The notes under the pieces are model-generated. The model had not been told where the DNA came from. It was given only the letters and a program-made list of their open reading frames with translations, and did not search any database. This document shows positions 63,714-64,000 of a DNA stretch of 64,000 nt, piece by piece; position 1 is the stretch's first letter; every line of letters begins with the position of its first letter. A program made the position numbers and the translations under genes. The stretch spans positions 1 through 64,000 of the forward strand of contig CAYQUC010000006.1 in the NCBI GenBank assembly GCA_964420605.1. Direction: 5' to 3'. Source of the stretch: CAYQUC01 sp964420605. GTDB taxonomy: Bacteria; Pseudomonadota; Gammaproteobacteria; UBA6429; Thiohalophilaceae.

Positions 63714-64000
63714 GTGAAAAAAGAAAAAAATAAAGATTCAGTTTTAAATCGAAGAAAGTTTCTTAAATCTGCTGTTATTGCAGGCTCAAGTCTTGCTGTA
63801 CCTGCAGCAGCTGTTGCAATGGGCCACACTGGCGGCGGCGGTGGAATGGGTGGCGGCATGGGCGGTGGCATGGGTGGCGGTGGCGGTGCAAATCTTGGAC
63901 CGGGTTCAGGTACTGCATTTGCATCTCCATTATCAATTCCACCAGTTCTTCAACCTGTTGCATCAGATTCTACAACTGATTATTACGAAATGACTCAAAT
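63714..64000 (+). CDS. Tat-exported multicopper oxidase, N-terminal part (cut by window edge)
   Basis: The open frame runs off the window end. It has a twin-arginine signal (NRRKFLKSAVIAGSSLAVPAAAVA). A Gly/Met-rich stretch follows (HTGGGGGMGGGMGGGMGGGG). Then comes FASPLSIPPVLQPVASDST-TDYYEMTQ, which resembles the start of the first cupredoxin domain of multicopper oxidases. No copper ligands are visible because the window ends here, so the family call is provisional. GTG 63714 is preferred, with AGAGGA 7 nt upstream; ATG 63708 is too close to it. Met/Gly-rich segments often bind copper. Confidence 0.7.
   Translation, partial: MKKEKNKDSVLNRRKFLKSAVIAGSSLAVPAAAVAMGHTGGGGGMGGGMGGGMGGGGGANLGPGSGTAFASPLSIPPVLQPVASDSTTDYYEMTQ

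Overview
This is an AT-rich chromosomal window that looks gammaproteobacterial. The evidence is gene content and order: metH, a tldD/tldE-like pair, divergent tesA and ybbA-ybbP, yqcC, an LplT-Aas-type phospholipid repair protein, a YjfI/PspA/YjfL-type envelope-stress locus, outer-membrane porins and Tat substrates. I see no rRNA, tRNA, CRISPR array, intact insertion sequence or prophage.

Layout. 1-10.6 kb holds the 3' part of metH, ytoQ, a YkgJ-type protein, a giant DUF2339 membrane protein, an ECF sigma factor with a zinc anti-sigma partner, and a TldD/TldE-type protease pair. 10.7-15.8 kb is more AT-rich and accessory-looking: an orphan LuxR regulator, a FAD oxidoreductase-MFS-Nudix operon, and about 1.3 kb of decayed DNA with a duplicated 56-bp repeat. 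15.8-24.4 kb is a minus-strand locus: XRE regulator, lipoprotein, DUF350 protein, membrane aminopropyltransferase, then DUF2170, PspA, an acidic protein, a small protein, a K+ channel and a rhomboid protease. Its internal promoter carries two copies of one palindrome. 24.5-43.7 kb mixes housekeeping and signalling genes: an MFS-PlsC-AMP-ligase fusion, a WD40 protein, tesA/ybbAP, a CDGSH-glutamate synthase-like fusion and a DUF2892-PAS-GGDEF-EAL protein. 34-46 kb also holds at least four broken genes (MoaF-like, SAM methyltransferase, GDSL hydrolase, phospholipase A). 45-48.8 kb is a run of small acetyltransferase, macro-domain and reductase genes.

49.6-64 kb is the most interesting part. After an exported metallo-beta-lactamase-fold protein comes an apparent operon of a porin-like protein, a PstS-like periplasmic protein, two paralogous sensor kinases and one FixJ-type response regulator. 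Next is a Rieske/molybdopterin enzyme of the arsenite oxidase (AioBA) family. It keeps the cofactor residues, but one of the four arsenite-pocket residues is replaced and it has an acidic C-terminal insertion. It is followed by a small acidic secreted protein, a porin, and the start of a Tat-exported multicopper oxidase. The promoters of both the AioBA-like operon and the multicopper oxidase carry CRP-type boxes centred about 41.5 bp upstream of the inferred start, which suggests one regulated periplasmic redox system with an unidentified substrate.

All calls rest on reading motifs and remembered family features. No database search or structure prediction was run.
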